From Mixophyes australis (lineage: Eukaryota > Chordata > Amphibia > Anura > Limnodynastidae), in contig JAVHZZ010000006.1 of assembly GCA_036250195.1 (NCBI GenBank), positions 188,417,850-188,481,849 on the forward strand: a stretch of 64,000 nucleotides of DNA. Direction: 5' to 3'. This document shows positions 1 through 10,140 of this stretch, in pieces. The notes under the pieces are model-generated. The model was given only the letters and a program-made list of their open reading frames with translations, was not told the DNA's origin and ran no database searches. The translations under genes were made by a program, and so were the position numbers. Position 1 is the stretch's first letter, and each line of letters begins with the position of its first letter.

Positions 1-150
1 TGCAACAGGAAGCACTGGGGTCTTTGGTTCAATTATAACTATTTTGAGTTTGTATGTTATCCTTGTGTTCATGTGAGTTTCCTGCAGGTGCTTTGGCCTC
101 CTCGCACGGTCTACATACATACCTGTAGGTTCATTTCCATCTAAATAGAA
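1..150 (+). repeat. V-SINE fragment (diverged)
   Basis: Matches the body of the SINE copy at 9152-9484: a degraded B-box region (TTTGGTTCAATTATA), GAGTTTGTATGTT, TGAGTTTCCTGCAGGTGC and a CTGTAGGTT segment. The tRNA-like head lies off the window edge. Confidence 0.6.
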
Positions 151-164
151 CTAGAATTTTGTTT

Positions 165-250
165 GACTATTGTAGATAGCTATAATCTGATTGCTATAGG
201 CAACATCTCCACTTTTCAAACTCGCAGCTTGATACATTTACTCCCAGATG
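165..250 (-). repeat. MITE arm, 'TTTATCAAGCTG' family
   Basis: The reverse complement of this stretch matches 48838-48970: CTTTTCAAACTCGCAGCTTG here against CAAGCTGTGGGTTTGAAAAG there, followed by GGAGATGTTGCCTATAGCAA in both. Confidence 0.6.
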
Positions 251-775
251 CTTTTCAGTACTAAAGTGATGATTTAACAAGCGGCAAAGTACCAAAATGC
301 CAGGCAAAATCATCGGCAAAAGGCTCTTTAGGAGAAATCAGAGTTTTCTCCGGACATAACCTAATTACCAGAGCTTATTGCTGGTTCCATAGTCCTCTAT
401 GGGGACAGTAGCATTAGTCAATATATTAAGCTGCAGAAAGCAAAGCGACTCCATTTCAGGATGTTAGGCTGTCAGTGAAAAGGGAAAAAGTTTTGTTGAG
501 GAGGGTGGTCTTCGCCGGGGCTCCTAGAGCAGCCCCAGCATGGTAAATTTCGAGCAGTACCAAGTGTCTGTACTATATATGAAAGTTAATAACATTCCGA
601 TATATTGTTCTCCATGTAATTTTTTGGTTTTTTTTTTTGGGTTTTATGGCATTTGCTATGTTAAGTGTATTGTATACTCGTCCTTGCAGTGTAGCTTAAA
701 GTCAATATTTCTTTGTAAAGGTATCCGACACTTGCTTTTTAGGTTTTTTGGGAGAGGAGAAACTTTGCAATGAGC

Positions 776-898
776 CGCGGAGTGCGTTCTGAGGTGCGCA
801 GGAAAATCCATGATGTTTGGGTTCCATAGTACCCGGAAAAGAGTGCAGTTGGACATCAGTGGCTCATTGTAGTGAATTGAATTCCACCTTAAATGTCT
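776..898 (-). repeat. MITE fragment, 'GAATTCAATTCC' family
   Basis: Contains CAGGAAAATCCATGATGTTTGG and ends in GAATTGAATTCCACCTTA. It is an inverted relative of the element at 916-1325 and of 55533-55690. The other end is not clear. Confidence 0.5.
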
Positions 899-915
899 TA
901 AATGCAACATTCTAA

Positions 916-1325
916 GGGAGAATTCAATTCCTAGCTATGAGCCACCACAATGACTGGCTGCGCTCATTATCGGGTTCTACTGTACCAAAACATGACTGAT
1001 TTTCCTGTTCACCACTATGGGGTGGTAGGCAGGGGCGCATCTAGAAAATTGTACAGTGTGCTGCCTGGCTGCTCCGATTGTGTTTAAAACACAATCAGAA
1101 CAGCCGGGCAGCACACTCTCCCTGCCTGTCACTGCCGAATGGACCTGCACATACTGTGCAGCCGTCAGCAGCAAGTCCCTGCTAGAGGGGGCGATTGCCC
1201 CGATCGCCCCCTCCCCTGGATTCGCCACTGGTGGTAGGAAAAATCTGTGATGTTACAGCACTGCAGAGTGCCACTGCGACTGTTCCGAAGGCACACCGTG
1301 GCACATTGCTAGTTTAATTCCCCTC
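916..1325 (+). mobile_element. MITE (Harbinger-like), split by a hAT MITE
   Basis: Begins GGGAGAATTCAATTCC and ends AATTCCCCTC, flanked on both sides by TAA. The two halves (916-1029 and 1239-1325) together match the family seen at 55533-55690 (CCGAAGGCACACCGTGGCAC here, the inverse of GTGCCTTCGG there). Interrupted at 1030-1230. Confidence 0.65.
1030..1230. mobile_element. hAT-type MITE with perfect 8-bp TSD
   Basis: 201 bp, starts CAGGGGCGCATCTAG and ends GGATTCGCCACTG, flanked by GTGGTAGG at 1022-1029 and again at 1231-1238. CAG...CTG ends and an 8-bp TSD are hAT hallmarks. It contains the near-palindrome GTGTTTAAAACACAATC. Confidence 0.85.
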
Positions 1326-1328
1326 TAA

Positions 1329-1542
1329 GGGGGGTATTCAATTGTTCGTCCGGACCGCCGAAAAACTCGCGCTCTAAAACTATTACCGTTAATACGGTAA
1401 TATTGCGCGTAAAAACCGTTCATACGGTAATCGCAGCTCAGGGAGCTGCGAGCTGGAATTCAGTGAGTAATTACCGTATTAACGGTAATAGTTTTAGAGC
1501 GCGAGTTTTCCGGCAGTCCGGACGAACAATTGAATACCCCCC
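1329..1542. mobile_element. Palindromic Harbinger-type MITE, TSD TAA
   Basis: 214 bp, with terminal inverted repeats (TIRs) over 70 bp that are nearly identical (GGGGGGTATTCAATTGTTCG ... reverse complement at the right end), flanked by TAA on both sides. The arms contain small palindromes (ATTACCGTTAATACGGTAAT). Related ends occur at 20157, 37516 and 56448. Confidence 0.85.
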
Positions 1543-2404
1543 TAAATGTTGTTGACCATTTTAAATGTGTTAAAATATCATGTCTTTTCATGACAGGTCT
1601 AATGTGACTGAATAATTTTGTACAGTGCTGTGGAATATGTTGAGGCTAAATAATACATGATAATAATTAAAATGTTTTCTTACCTTACATAGGTGTGTAT
1701 CCATATTTTTATAGGAAGACCAAAAACAATTATGTGACAGCATCACTCAACAATAATTAAAAATAATTGCTATTTTACTAATGATGACTGTTTTTATGCC
1801 TCAGAGGCATATGATGATGTGGTAAAAGGATCCCATTTTGGAATCAAGCTTTAATCCCAAGAAATACAATAGAAAACAAAAACTTCATCAAGGTTAATGC
1901 AGGTAACAGTTTACTTTCTCTACGCAGACAGTATCACGGTGTTTCTCTGGGCACAATGTTTCTCTGGGAATCGGAAGTAGGCAGAGATCCTGAGCTTGTA
2001 TTACAATTTGAATTGAATTTTTCAGTCCCAAAGGCTCCTATGTACACTGCAAACTCATTCTAAATTCATAAGTGTGGTCTCTGTATACACCAGACACCCC
2101 GGAGTATTTTGGTACCTACTGACTAATGAAGACAGAAACAGAAATTAAAAACAAATGAAACATCGAAACATGCCTCCCACTCATGTCCTCACACCACAAA
2201 ACATTATGGAAAATCTGAAAAAAGTAAAGAAAAATGCTGACTAAGGTATTAAACGTGGTCAACAGCAAGGCTTGATGATGAAATTGACATCTTTATGACA
2301 TATCTCCGCCCATTTTGCAAGCTGATGAGTGGCCTTGAGGGGGAATTGGTTAAATTCCTGGGAGATGTGCCAATAATCTGGGAGGCTCTCGGAATGTAGA
2401 CTAC

Positions 2405-2565
2405 CATCATCATCATCACCATTTATTTATATAGCGCCACTAATTCCGCAGCGCTGTACAGAGAACTCACTCACATCAGTCCCTGCCCCATTGGGGCTTA
2501 CAGTTTAAATTCCCTAACACACACATAGACAGAGACAGACAGACAGGCTAGGGTCAATTTGATAC
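2405..2565 (-). repeat. V-SINE 3' half, inverted
   Basis: Reverse complement of the SINE tail: TTATTTATATAGCGCCACTA, GCAGCGCTGTACAGAGAACT, CAGTCCCTGCCCCATTGG and TAGGGTCAATTT match the 3' half of the copy at 9152-9484. Confidence 0.8.
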
Positions 2566-2861
2566 TATGTTTAAATCTTAGAAAAAAAATAAAAATGTAA
2601 ATACTCCACTTTTTTTGCTGTCATCCACTGTGCTGCTATATTTAGTTTGAAGTTCAGACTTTACAACCTTAGATTCAGTGGATTTACTGGTCATATTCGT
2701 GCAAATAAGCTAAACAAGATCAATATTACACAAAATTTTATGAAAGCTATAACACATCTATTTTTCATGCATATTCAGTTATTATGGTGTTATTTAGACT
2801 AAAGGTGTGCTGTAACCCTTAAAAAGCAATTAGATATCAGCTTTTAACAATGTATTATAAT

Positions 2862-3140
2862 GCATACTTGCCTACTTTTGCAGGCAGCTGTCCGGGAGGG
2901 GGTCCGTCGAGGGGGCGTGGCCACGCACGGTGCACCGTTAGGCTCCGTCCTGTCAATCTCAGGCATTTTTAGCCAATCACAGCAGGGGGCGGGGCCATGA
3001 TGGCGTGTTTAGCCCCACCCCCGCCATCTTCTAAAACGGTGACAGCTGGATCCAGGATTTTGCCTGCTCTCTCGGGAGTCCGGGAGAACTCCTAAAAATT
3101 CGTGAGTCTTCCAGACATTTCGGGAGAGTAGGCAACTATG
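2862..3140. mobile_element. MITE with 'CTTGCCTACT' inverted ends
   Basis: Starts ATACTTGCCTACTTTTGCAG and ends CGGGAGAGTAGGCAACTATG. The interior is GC-rich (GGGGGCGTGGCC, GGGGGCGGGGCC). The ends and the facing CCGGGAG segments are mutually inverted. The superfamily is not determined. Confidence 0.6.
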
Positions 3141-3149
3141 TTATAATGA

Positions 3150-3800
3150 TGCTTATTTATAAAGCACCAACATAATACCAACATATTAGGCAGTGCTTTA
3201 CATTGAGGGGACGATTGATAACATAATGACTTGAAAAAGAAAGCCCTGCCAAAATAGGTTTACAATCTGAGAGGTGTAGGTAAGAATTGATACTGAGTGG
3301 AATAACAATTTTATTTAGGGGGTGGAGAAAGTATATGTGGCTATTGTAAGCAGGGCTGGCATCAGAAATTGCGGGACCCAGTACAAATGTAACAGACAGG
3401 ACCCTCCTCCTTCCTTCTCTCCCCCCACCCCCATTTTTAAATTATCCTTTAAAATAATAAAATTTCCTCCCCCCAATTATCTCTGTGATGAAACGGGGCC
3501 CCACTTACTGAAGACTTTTTATTCATCACCGTTTGTCACAGTTTATTATACTTTTTAATCCTTGGCCCAGTCTAAGTATATACACCAGAGCAGCGGTGTA
3601 TTATGTGCATGTTATTTCATGTCATTAAGTACATTTTACTCTTGCTATTATCTGCAATATTGTATGTATTAGAAATATAAAGCCTGTTGCCATATTGTGT
3701 GAAATTAACAGGACAGCAGAAACCATTTTGCTTGTGTTAGCAAAAGTAATTACCATTTGTCTCAAATGCCCATTGTTATGAGGGGTGGCTTAGATCTGGC
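3150..3800. other. Intergenic sequence with diverged repeat fragments
   Basis: 3150-3290 resembles the sequence at 46590-46700 (AAAGCCCTGCCAAAATAGGTTTACAATC here; GGCCCTGCCCAAATGAGCTTTCAATT there), probably an old LINE/SINE tail. 3345-3500 has a GCAGGGCTGGCATCAG...GGGGCCCC fragment. The rest is unremarkable. Confidence 0.4.
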
Positions 3801-4349
3801 TTGTTAAGCTGGGTACACACTACAGAATTTTCCACCAACTTTTTATGCCGATCGATTTTACATCCGATTGATGGTCCGATCACTCGGTCCATGGATTGCA
3901 TACACATTTGTTTTAGACGATAAAGGGAAGAACGGCCGTCCCGTTACCAATTTTTTACAGCCATGTTGTTGTGAGCAATAATTTTTATTTCATACACACT
4001 GAAGCATCATTTGCGGGGCATGTAACGATATACCAAAGACATTAGCATAAAGGGACAGAGCTTTCACTATAGTTAACACCCAAAGCCGCATAAAAAGAGA
4101 AGGCAACACTGTCTCTTCATTCTTATCTATAAAACAGAAGTTTAGTAACATACATAAAATTTAGAAAAAACATTTAACTGGTAAAGTGCAATGCAATAAT
4201 TATTCCATAATAATAAAATCCCTTCGTATGTAATGGAATGCTCCATTCTCTGCGGGAATCATCGCTGATTGGTTCACAGCAGAAACGAACGCCCATGTCT
4301 GAGTGTATAAAATGACAGAAGCCTGTCTGGTGCCGAGGAGCGTGAGAAG

Positions 4350-5260
4350 ATGGCGGGTGAGGAGAAGGTGTCAGTGGGGGTTGCAGGTGAGGAGAAGGTG
4401 TCAGTGGGGGTTGCGCGAGTGGAGAAGGTGTCAGTGGGGGTTGCGGGTGAGGAGAAGGTGTCAGTGGGGGTTGCAGCTATGGAGACGGAGACTGAGTCAG
4501 AGATGGTGCTGGAAGGGCCAAAAATTGTTGAAAAAGTTAAGGTGGGGGGTGGAGATGCTCAAGAAGAGCAAAGAGCAAATCCAATGAGCCCAAGAGAGGT
4601 GGAGATGGTGGTAAAAGTACTGGACCAGGACAACTACGACATTAAAAAAAAAAGGTCAGTAGCACATGTAGTGTACCTGTTTGGAGGACTTTATTTCATT
4701 CTAGTTTCACACAAAGCAATGTAAACGCCTAATTTGTAACACAGATTTTTTATTTTGTCAGAACGAAGAAATAACGGTGAGAAGGCCTGTTTAGATACCA
4801 CTAATGTAACACCTGTTATCAAACAAAAAAAAATTGATGTTGAATCCCAAGATATGAAAGAAGTTATACACAAAGCTATTTCAGTGAACAAGTATAGACA
4901 ACTAAATGCTTTGATCACATACCTGTACCAATATAATTTACCAAAATGGCGCCTGTTTTCCAGAATATATTAAGCCCGCTATTATTGCGATTGCGCCACA
5001 GGGACCACAACACAAACTGATCTCGAGCAGTGTGCAAGGTGAGCAAATGAGTATTTCTGGTGCTGGATATAAATTACAGATATAGAAGTTTAATGGTAAA
5101 CAATTTTTATTTCCTTGTTTCATAGGTAAATAAATCAAAGGGAATATAAACCCAAGCGACATCAAGAAAAAAATTAAAAACCTAGAGAACAATTTTGTTG
5201 AAATGTGTATGCTGTTTGGAACTGTTCTGCCACAAACCAGTAGCACCTTTAAAGTGTAAT
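4350..5260 (+). pseudogene. Three-exon gene remnant inside the Harbinger element, function not recognised
   Basis: Exon 1 (4350-4654) starts ATGGCGGGTGAGGAG and has four 30-bp repeats encoding the decapeptide GEEKVSVGVA (one unit diverged), then an acidic segment ending VVKVLDQDNYDIKKK. The donor is AAAAG|GTCAGT. Exon 2 runs from TTTTGTCAG to AAG|GTGAGC (4762-5039) and contains SERRNNGEKACLDTTNV and KEVIHKAISVNKYRQLNALI. Exon 3 begins after TTTCATAG at about 5126. Joining exon 1 to exon 2 as drawn meets a stop at once; the A10 run before the donor is off by one base, so this copy is probably broken. Harbinger elements usually carry a second, Myb-like gene; whether this is that gene is inference only. 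Confidence 0.45.
4353..4472 (+). repeat. Four 30-bp tandem repeats in coding frame
   Basis: Unit GGTGAGGAGAAGGTGTCAGT plus GGGGGTTGCG; the third copy is changed (CGAGTGGAG). It encodes GEEKVSVGVA repeated in frame. Confidence 0.85.
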
Positions 5261-5863
5261 ACTATTTTTTTCACTTGTCATATTCTGCAATAAAAAATTT
5301 TGTACTTTTTTTCCTGCAATAAAACTGTTGCATGAACACTGTGTGGTTTATTCTGGGTATTTTACAAATATTAGTTAATAAAGGTTAATATGACTTTATA
5401 AGTTTAATAGTTTATAAAGGTATAAGGTTTATAAAGGGTAAATATGAATAGATTCCCAACATAGATGCAAAGGGTAATAACACACATGCTTTATACAAAT
5501 GGTCTGCAGCCAGACAGGTGCAATACACATCTATACAAAACACAAGTCATTGATGTGCAGATACCACACCACGTGGGACTGGTACAGGCATCACAAATTT
5601 ACATACACACGCCCCCCAGGTCGAGGAAGTATCGGAGGATTGTCGTGGATCGGTCGGAAGTTTATACACACTACACAACGGAAAGGAGATTGAAACGAAA
5701 ATATTGAACGGTACGACCAACCAAATGAGGCAACAATCCATTTGGGCAGACTTTCGATCATCGTGTCACTACACACACTGACCCGACTTTCAAACGAGCG
5801 GTCGTATGTCAGCTGGTTGAGCCGATTATTGGACAAAAACCCTGTAGTGTGTACCTAGCTTTA

Positions 5864-6074
5864 GTAATGTAATCAGAATGATGTACTGTATGAATGAGTG
5901 CTAACATAGCTAACTTGAAGCCCAATTTAATGGTCTAAGTCAACAGGTAATCTGAGAGCTAATCAGGTCAGATTCTGTGCAATGTGTCTCAACAGTATTA
6001 TATTGGCTGTAATAGCATTGGGAAATGTATTAATATTTATCAATATAAATGTTATTGTATTGTAACAAAATGTT
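5864..6074. other. Spacer between Harbinger and Ty3 elements
   Basis: About 210 bp of AT-rich sequence with no recognisable feature. Confidence 0.5.
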
Positions 6075-6079
6075 GTAAC

Positions 6080-6235
6080 TGTCAGGTGCCGTCTCCGCAC
6101 TCCTCCTAAGTGCAGGGGACGGTTGCCTGCTGTCCGCCACTCACCATGTCCAGTTTCCTAGCAACGGGACGCACTTTTTGGTTTCGGCTCCCTGTCGGTG
6201 GTCAGCTGGGTTCTGACCTATACTTCAGAATGCTA
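6080..6235 (+). repeat. 5' LTR remnant of the Ty3 element
   Basis: Aligns to the start of the LTR at 10141 (TGTCAGGYGCCGTCYCCGCACTCCTCCTAA) and then to its AGCTGGGTTCTGACC segment; the part between and after is deleted. Confidence 0.8.
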
Positions 6236-6296
6236 CTGTGTTCATAAGAAGTTTTCGCAAGGTCTTCTGGTCTTTTAAATCTACATCAGGGGTCTC

Positions 6297-8755
6297 TTAT
6301 GGCTGGCCAGTATGCAGTTCAATTCCGGACCCTTGCTTCTGAGCTTCATTGGAATAACGAGGCCCTGATTGGCACTTTTTGGTAGGGTCTGAATGATCGC
6401 ATAAAAGATCACCTGGGCTCCCACGAGTTGCCTGCTAACCTCGATGACATGATATCACTCTGTGCCAAGATAGACACTCGCCATAGAGAACGCACACGGG
6501 AGCGTGACCTCTCTCTCACCACCCATTTCCTCTTCTGGCCCCCCACTTTCAGTCTTCAGTTGTTTCCATGGAAGAGTCTATGCAGATAGGTCGCTTCCGC
6601 TTAACCCCTGAAGAACAGGATAGGCGTATCAAGAATCGGCTATGCCTATATTGTGGAGATTTCAGGCATCTTCTCTCCACTTGCTCTAAGAGCTGGGAAA
6701 CACCGCTTCCAAGGTGATATTAGGGAGGTCAACCTAGGATCCCAGTCCTCTACTCCCTATCCGCAAAAAGAATCTGAGTTCCTGGTGGTCATCATCCTTC
6801 TTACCCAAAAAGGACCCCAATCATTACAAGGTTTTGTGGACTCGGGATCCGCCAGGAACTACTGTTGATGGTAATCGAGTTTCCAATGGCTCAATCACCA
6901 GTAGGACCTGTCCCATTCGGTTGTTGGTAGGAGTTCTGGATTTGTTTCCTAGTGCTCCCACAGACTATCAATCCGATCATTTTGGGTTTCGCCTGGTTGA
7001 GAATGCATTCACCACAATTTGGATTCACGCACAAGTTATTTCCTGGGGTCCGTCCTGCAAGGGATGCTGCCTGAAGTCTATACGACCTCCTGGGTCCGCT
7101 ATTCCATGTCTCACCCTATCCTCGCTCGAGGTTCTGCCGGAGCCATACTCTGAATTACTTGATGTCTTCAGTAAAACTGCATCTGAGGTTCTGCCTCCTC
7201 ACCAGTCCTGGGATTGTCCTATAGATCTGATTACCGGTAAAAGCATTCCTAGAGGCAAGGTGTACCCTCTTTACCTGAGACCCAAGCTATGTCCTAATAC
7301 GTGAAGAACCTCAAACGAGGTTTTATTCGGAAATCCTCCTCCTCAGCTGCCACAGGGTTCTTCTTCGTAAAGAAAAAGGACGGTACCCTTAGATTATGCA
7401 TCGACTACCGCCAACTAGACGCAATTACGGTAAAAAAAATCGCTATCCTCTTCCTCTCATTCCAGAACTCTTTGACCGTCTTCATGGGGTGCAGATCTTC
7501 ACCAAATTGGACTTAAGAGGTGCCTATAATTTGATCAGAATTCGCCAAGGGGATGAGTGGAAAACAACATTTAACATCAGAGACGGTCACTACGAATACC
7601 TTGTAATGCCCTTCGGGCTTTGTAATGCACCGGCGGTCTTACAAGAGTTTGTCAATAAAATCTTCCAGGACCTTTTATACCAAACGGTAGTCATTTACTT
7701 GGATGATACTTTGATCTTTTCTCAAGACCTCTCATTCCATTGTAACCATGTTAAGGAGGTACTCCGTCGCCTACGGAAGAATCATTTACACTGTAAACTA
7801 GAGAAATGTCTTTTTGAACAGTCTCTGGTATCCTTACTTGGATATCTGATCTCTTGCACAGGTGTGCAGATGGATCAGAGCAAAGTGGAGGCTATTCTCT
7901 ATTGGCCCCAACCCGTTGGTTTGAAAGCTACCCAACGCTTCATTGATTTTACCAATTATTACCGACAATTTATCCAGAATTTCTCTACTATTTTTCCCTT
8001 CACCTCTCTTACCCGTAGGGGAGGACGAGTCAAATCTTAGCCTCAGGAGGCTATCCTTGCATTTAAGGCCTGGAAACAGGCTTTCTCTTCCGCCCCTGTT
8101 CTGTGTCAGCCGGACCAAAACAATCCCTTGTTTTTGTAAGTTAATGCTTCTGCTGTAGGAATAGGGGAGGTGCTCTCTCAAAAGGATCAAACCTTGTGGA
8201 TTCCAGTCTAATAAAATTTCTCCTAATGAAGCCAATTACTGTATCGGCGACAAGGAACTGTTGGCCATCAAAGCTACCCTTGAAGAATGGCATTGCCTAT
8301 TGAAGGGGGCTCTTTTTCCCATCACAGTATTTACCGACCATAAAAATTTAACCTACCTTCAGTCTGCTCAATGCCTAAATCCTAGACAGGCTCGATTGTC
8401 ATTTTCAAGTAGATTCCAATTGATTTTGACTTTCCATCTGGGCACCAAGAACTTCAGGGCTGAATCCCTCTTTAGGTCTTTCGACCCTTCTGACTCCGAT
8501 TCTTCTTCACTATTCAAGCCCATTATTACCCCGTCTAAAGTTTTAGCCTTGACCAAATCCCCTGTCAAAACTCCTCCTATTGGCAGATCTTTTGTCTTCG
8601 CCCCCCTGTGCACCAAAGTCTTGGCATGGGCACATTATGCTAGGTTTGCTGGACATGCCGCTATCAAGAAGACGGTGGCTCTCCTCTCCCGTCTCTACTG
8701 GAGGCCTTCCCTGGTCTCTGATGTAAAGAAGTATATCCTTACCTGAGAAGTTTGT
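6297..8755 (+). pseudogene. Ty3 gag-pol remnant: gag, zinc knuckle, protease, RT, RNase H
   Basis: Gag start MAGQYAVQFRTLASELHWNN with in-frame stops after it. Zinc knuckle CLYCGDFRHLLSTC (CX2CX4HX4C) near 6640-6685. Protease-like FVDSGSARN near 6833. RT at 7360-7990 with [31 protein letters not shown] and the YLDD box at about 7697-7708. RNase H at 8245-8480 with ELLAIKATLEEW and FTDHKNLTYL. The reading frame shifts at the A8 run near 7435 and stops interrupt it at several points, so no protein is expected. Confidence 0.88.
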
Positions 8756-10115
8756 GCTAGATAGGACTAGTATTACCATGGATTTTTATCATCGATCTCC
8801 CCAACAGCCATGGTTACAATTCAATCTGGGGTGTAGCTGACCAATTTTCCAAGTTTGCTCACTTTATTCCTCTGAAGGGACTACCATCCGCCTCTGCATT
8901 GGCATTACTATTTAAAAAGAACATCTTACGTCTTCATGGTTGTCCTATTGAAATCATCTTGGATCGTGGACTGCAGTTTGTCTCTAAATTCTGAAGATCG
9001 TTCTGCAAACATTTAGGGATCAACTTGAAATTTTCCTCCGGGTATCACCTGCAGACTAAAGGCCAAACCGAACGGGTCAACCAAAACTTAGAATCTTATC
9101 TGTGATGTTATTGCTCCGAGCAGCAATCCTCATGGAGTGAGTTCTTACCAAGGGCAGCACGATGGCTAAGTGGTTAGCACTTCTGCCTTCCAGCACTGGG
9201 GTCATGAGTTCAATTCCCAACCATGGCCTTATCTTTGAGGAGTTTGTATGTTCTCTCCGTGTTTGCGTGGAATTCCTCCGGGTGCCCCAGTTTCCTCCCT
9301 CACGACAAAAACATACTGGTAGGTTAATTGGCTGCTAACAAACTGACCCTAGTCTGTGTGTTTGTCTCTGTGTTAGGGAATTTAGACTGTAAGCCCCAAT
9401 GGTGCAGGGACTGATGTCAGTGAGTTCTCTGTACAGCGCTGTGGAATTAGTGGTGCTATATAAATAAATGGTAATAATAATAATTCACTCATAACAACCA
9501 TCAAAACGAGTCTACTGCTCTGTCTCCCTTCTTCATTCTTTACGAAAAACATCCTGTGTTACCTACTCTCGTAGAGCTATCCGAATCCTCAGAGTCAGCA
9601 GCTCATCATAATAATATAATTGTGTAAATTTTTCTCAAGTTTGGTCGCAAGTACAGTCTAAGTTACAGCAATCTTCTGATCACTATAAACGTTTTGCTGA
9701 TCGCCACCAAAGAAATCATCCAGTCCTCTATGTGGGAGGCAAAGTATGGCTTGCCACCCGCAATCTTAAGCTCAAGGTCCCCTCCATGAAACTTGCACCT
9801 CGCTATATTGGTCCTTTCCCCATCACTCATTGTTAATCCTGTTACCTATAAACTCCAGTTACCTCCTTCCCCTCGGGTACATAATACTTTCCATATTTCC
9901 TTACTGAAGCCACTGGTCCTTAACAAATTTACCCAAGGATCCTCTCCTCCTCCTATCAGGACCGTCCAGGGTGAAGAGTTCGAGGTAGAGCGTATTTTAA
10001 AATCAATTCTTGGTACACTGGAGGGGTTACGGCCCCAGGGAGAGCTCTTGTGTCAACCAGGAGGATCTTCACGCTCCACGTCTCATGAAAGAATCTCTGA
10101 AAAAACAAGCCTTTA
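8600..10115 (+). pseudogene. Ty3 integrase and chromodomain remnant, interrupted by a V-SINE
   Basis: The HHCC-like start (RFAGHAAIKKTVALLSRLYW) is at 8640-8700. The core reads DQFSKFAHFIPLKGLPSASA near 8840 and [20 protein letters not shown] near 9045. The frame is cut by the SINE at 9152-9484 and resumes with ILYEKHPVLPT-like sequence. Near 9970-10060 a chromodomain is split over two frames: GEEFEVERIL, then VHWRGYGPRESSC. Chromodomains place it among the chromoviruses. Confidence 0.82.
9152..9484 (+). mobile_element. V-SINE, near full length, inserted in the Ty3 integrase
   Basis: tRNA-like head GGGCAGCACGATGGCTAAGT with an A-box region near 9162-9172 and B box GAGTTCAATTCCC at 9206-9218. 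The conserved V-SINE core follows (GGAGTTTGTATGTTCTCTCC, CTCCGGGTGCCCCAGTTTCC, TAGGTTAATTGGCTG). The tail reads TGCTATATAAATAAATGG and ends in (AAT)n. It splits the integrase reading frame, so it inserted later. Confidence 0.9.
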
Positions 10116-10116
10116 G

Positions 10117-10140
10117 AGGGGGGGGGGGGGGAGAGATTAC
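10117..10140 (+). other. Polypurine tract of the Ty3 element
   Basis: AGAGG followed by a G run and AGAGA directly before the 3' LTR start, the usual plus-strand primer site. Confidence 0.75.

Larger units (their letters stand above)
3807..5860 (+). mobile_element. PIF/Harbinger-type element, 2054 bp, carrying a spliced gene remnant
   Basis: Terminal inverted repeats AGCTGGGTACACACTACAG and CTGTAGTGTGTACCTAGCT are flanked by TTA on both sides (3804-3806 and 5861-5863), the TWA duplication typical of PIF/Harbinger. Subterminal regions are rich in CGATC motifs. Inside is a gene-like unit: TATAAAA at 4306, an ATG at 4350, two introns and AATAAA signals near 5290 and 5320. No DDE transposase frame is recognisable, so the element appears non-autonomous. 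Confidence 0.8.

Noticed and set aside
9152..9220. tRNA gene
   Set aside because: The A- and B-box-like head belongs to a V-SINE; there is no cloverleaf with an acceptor stem.
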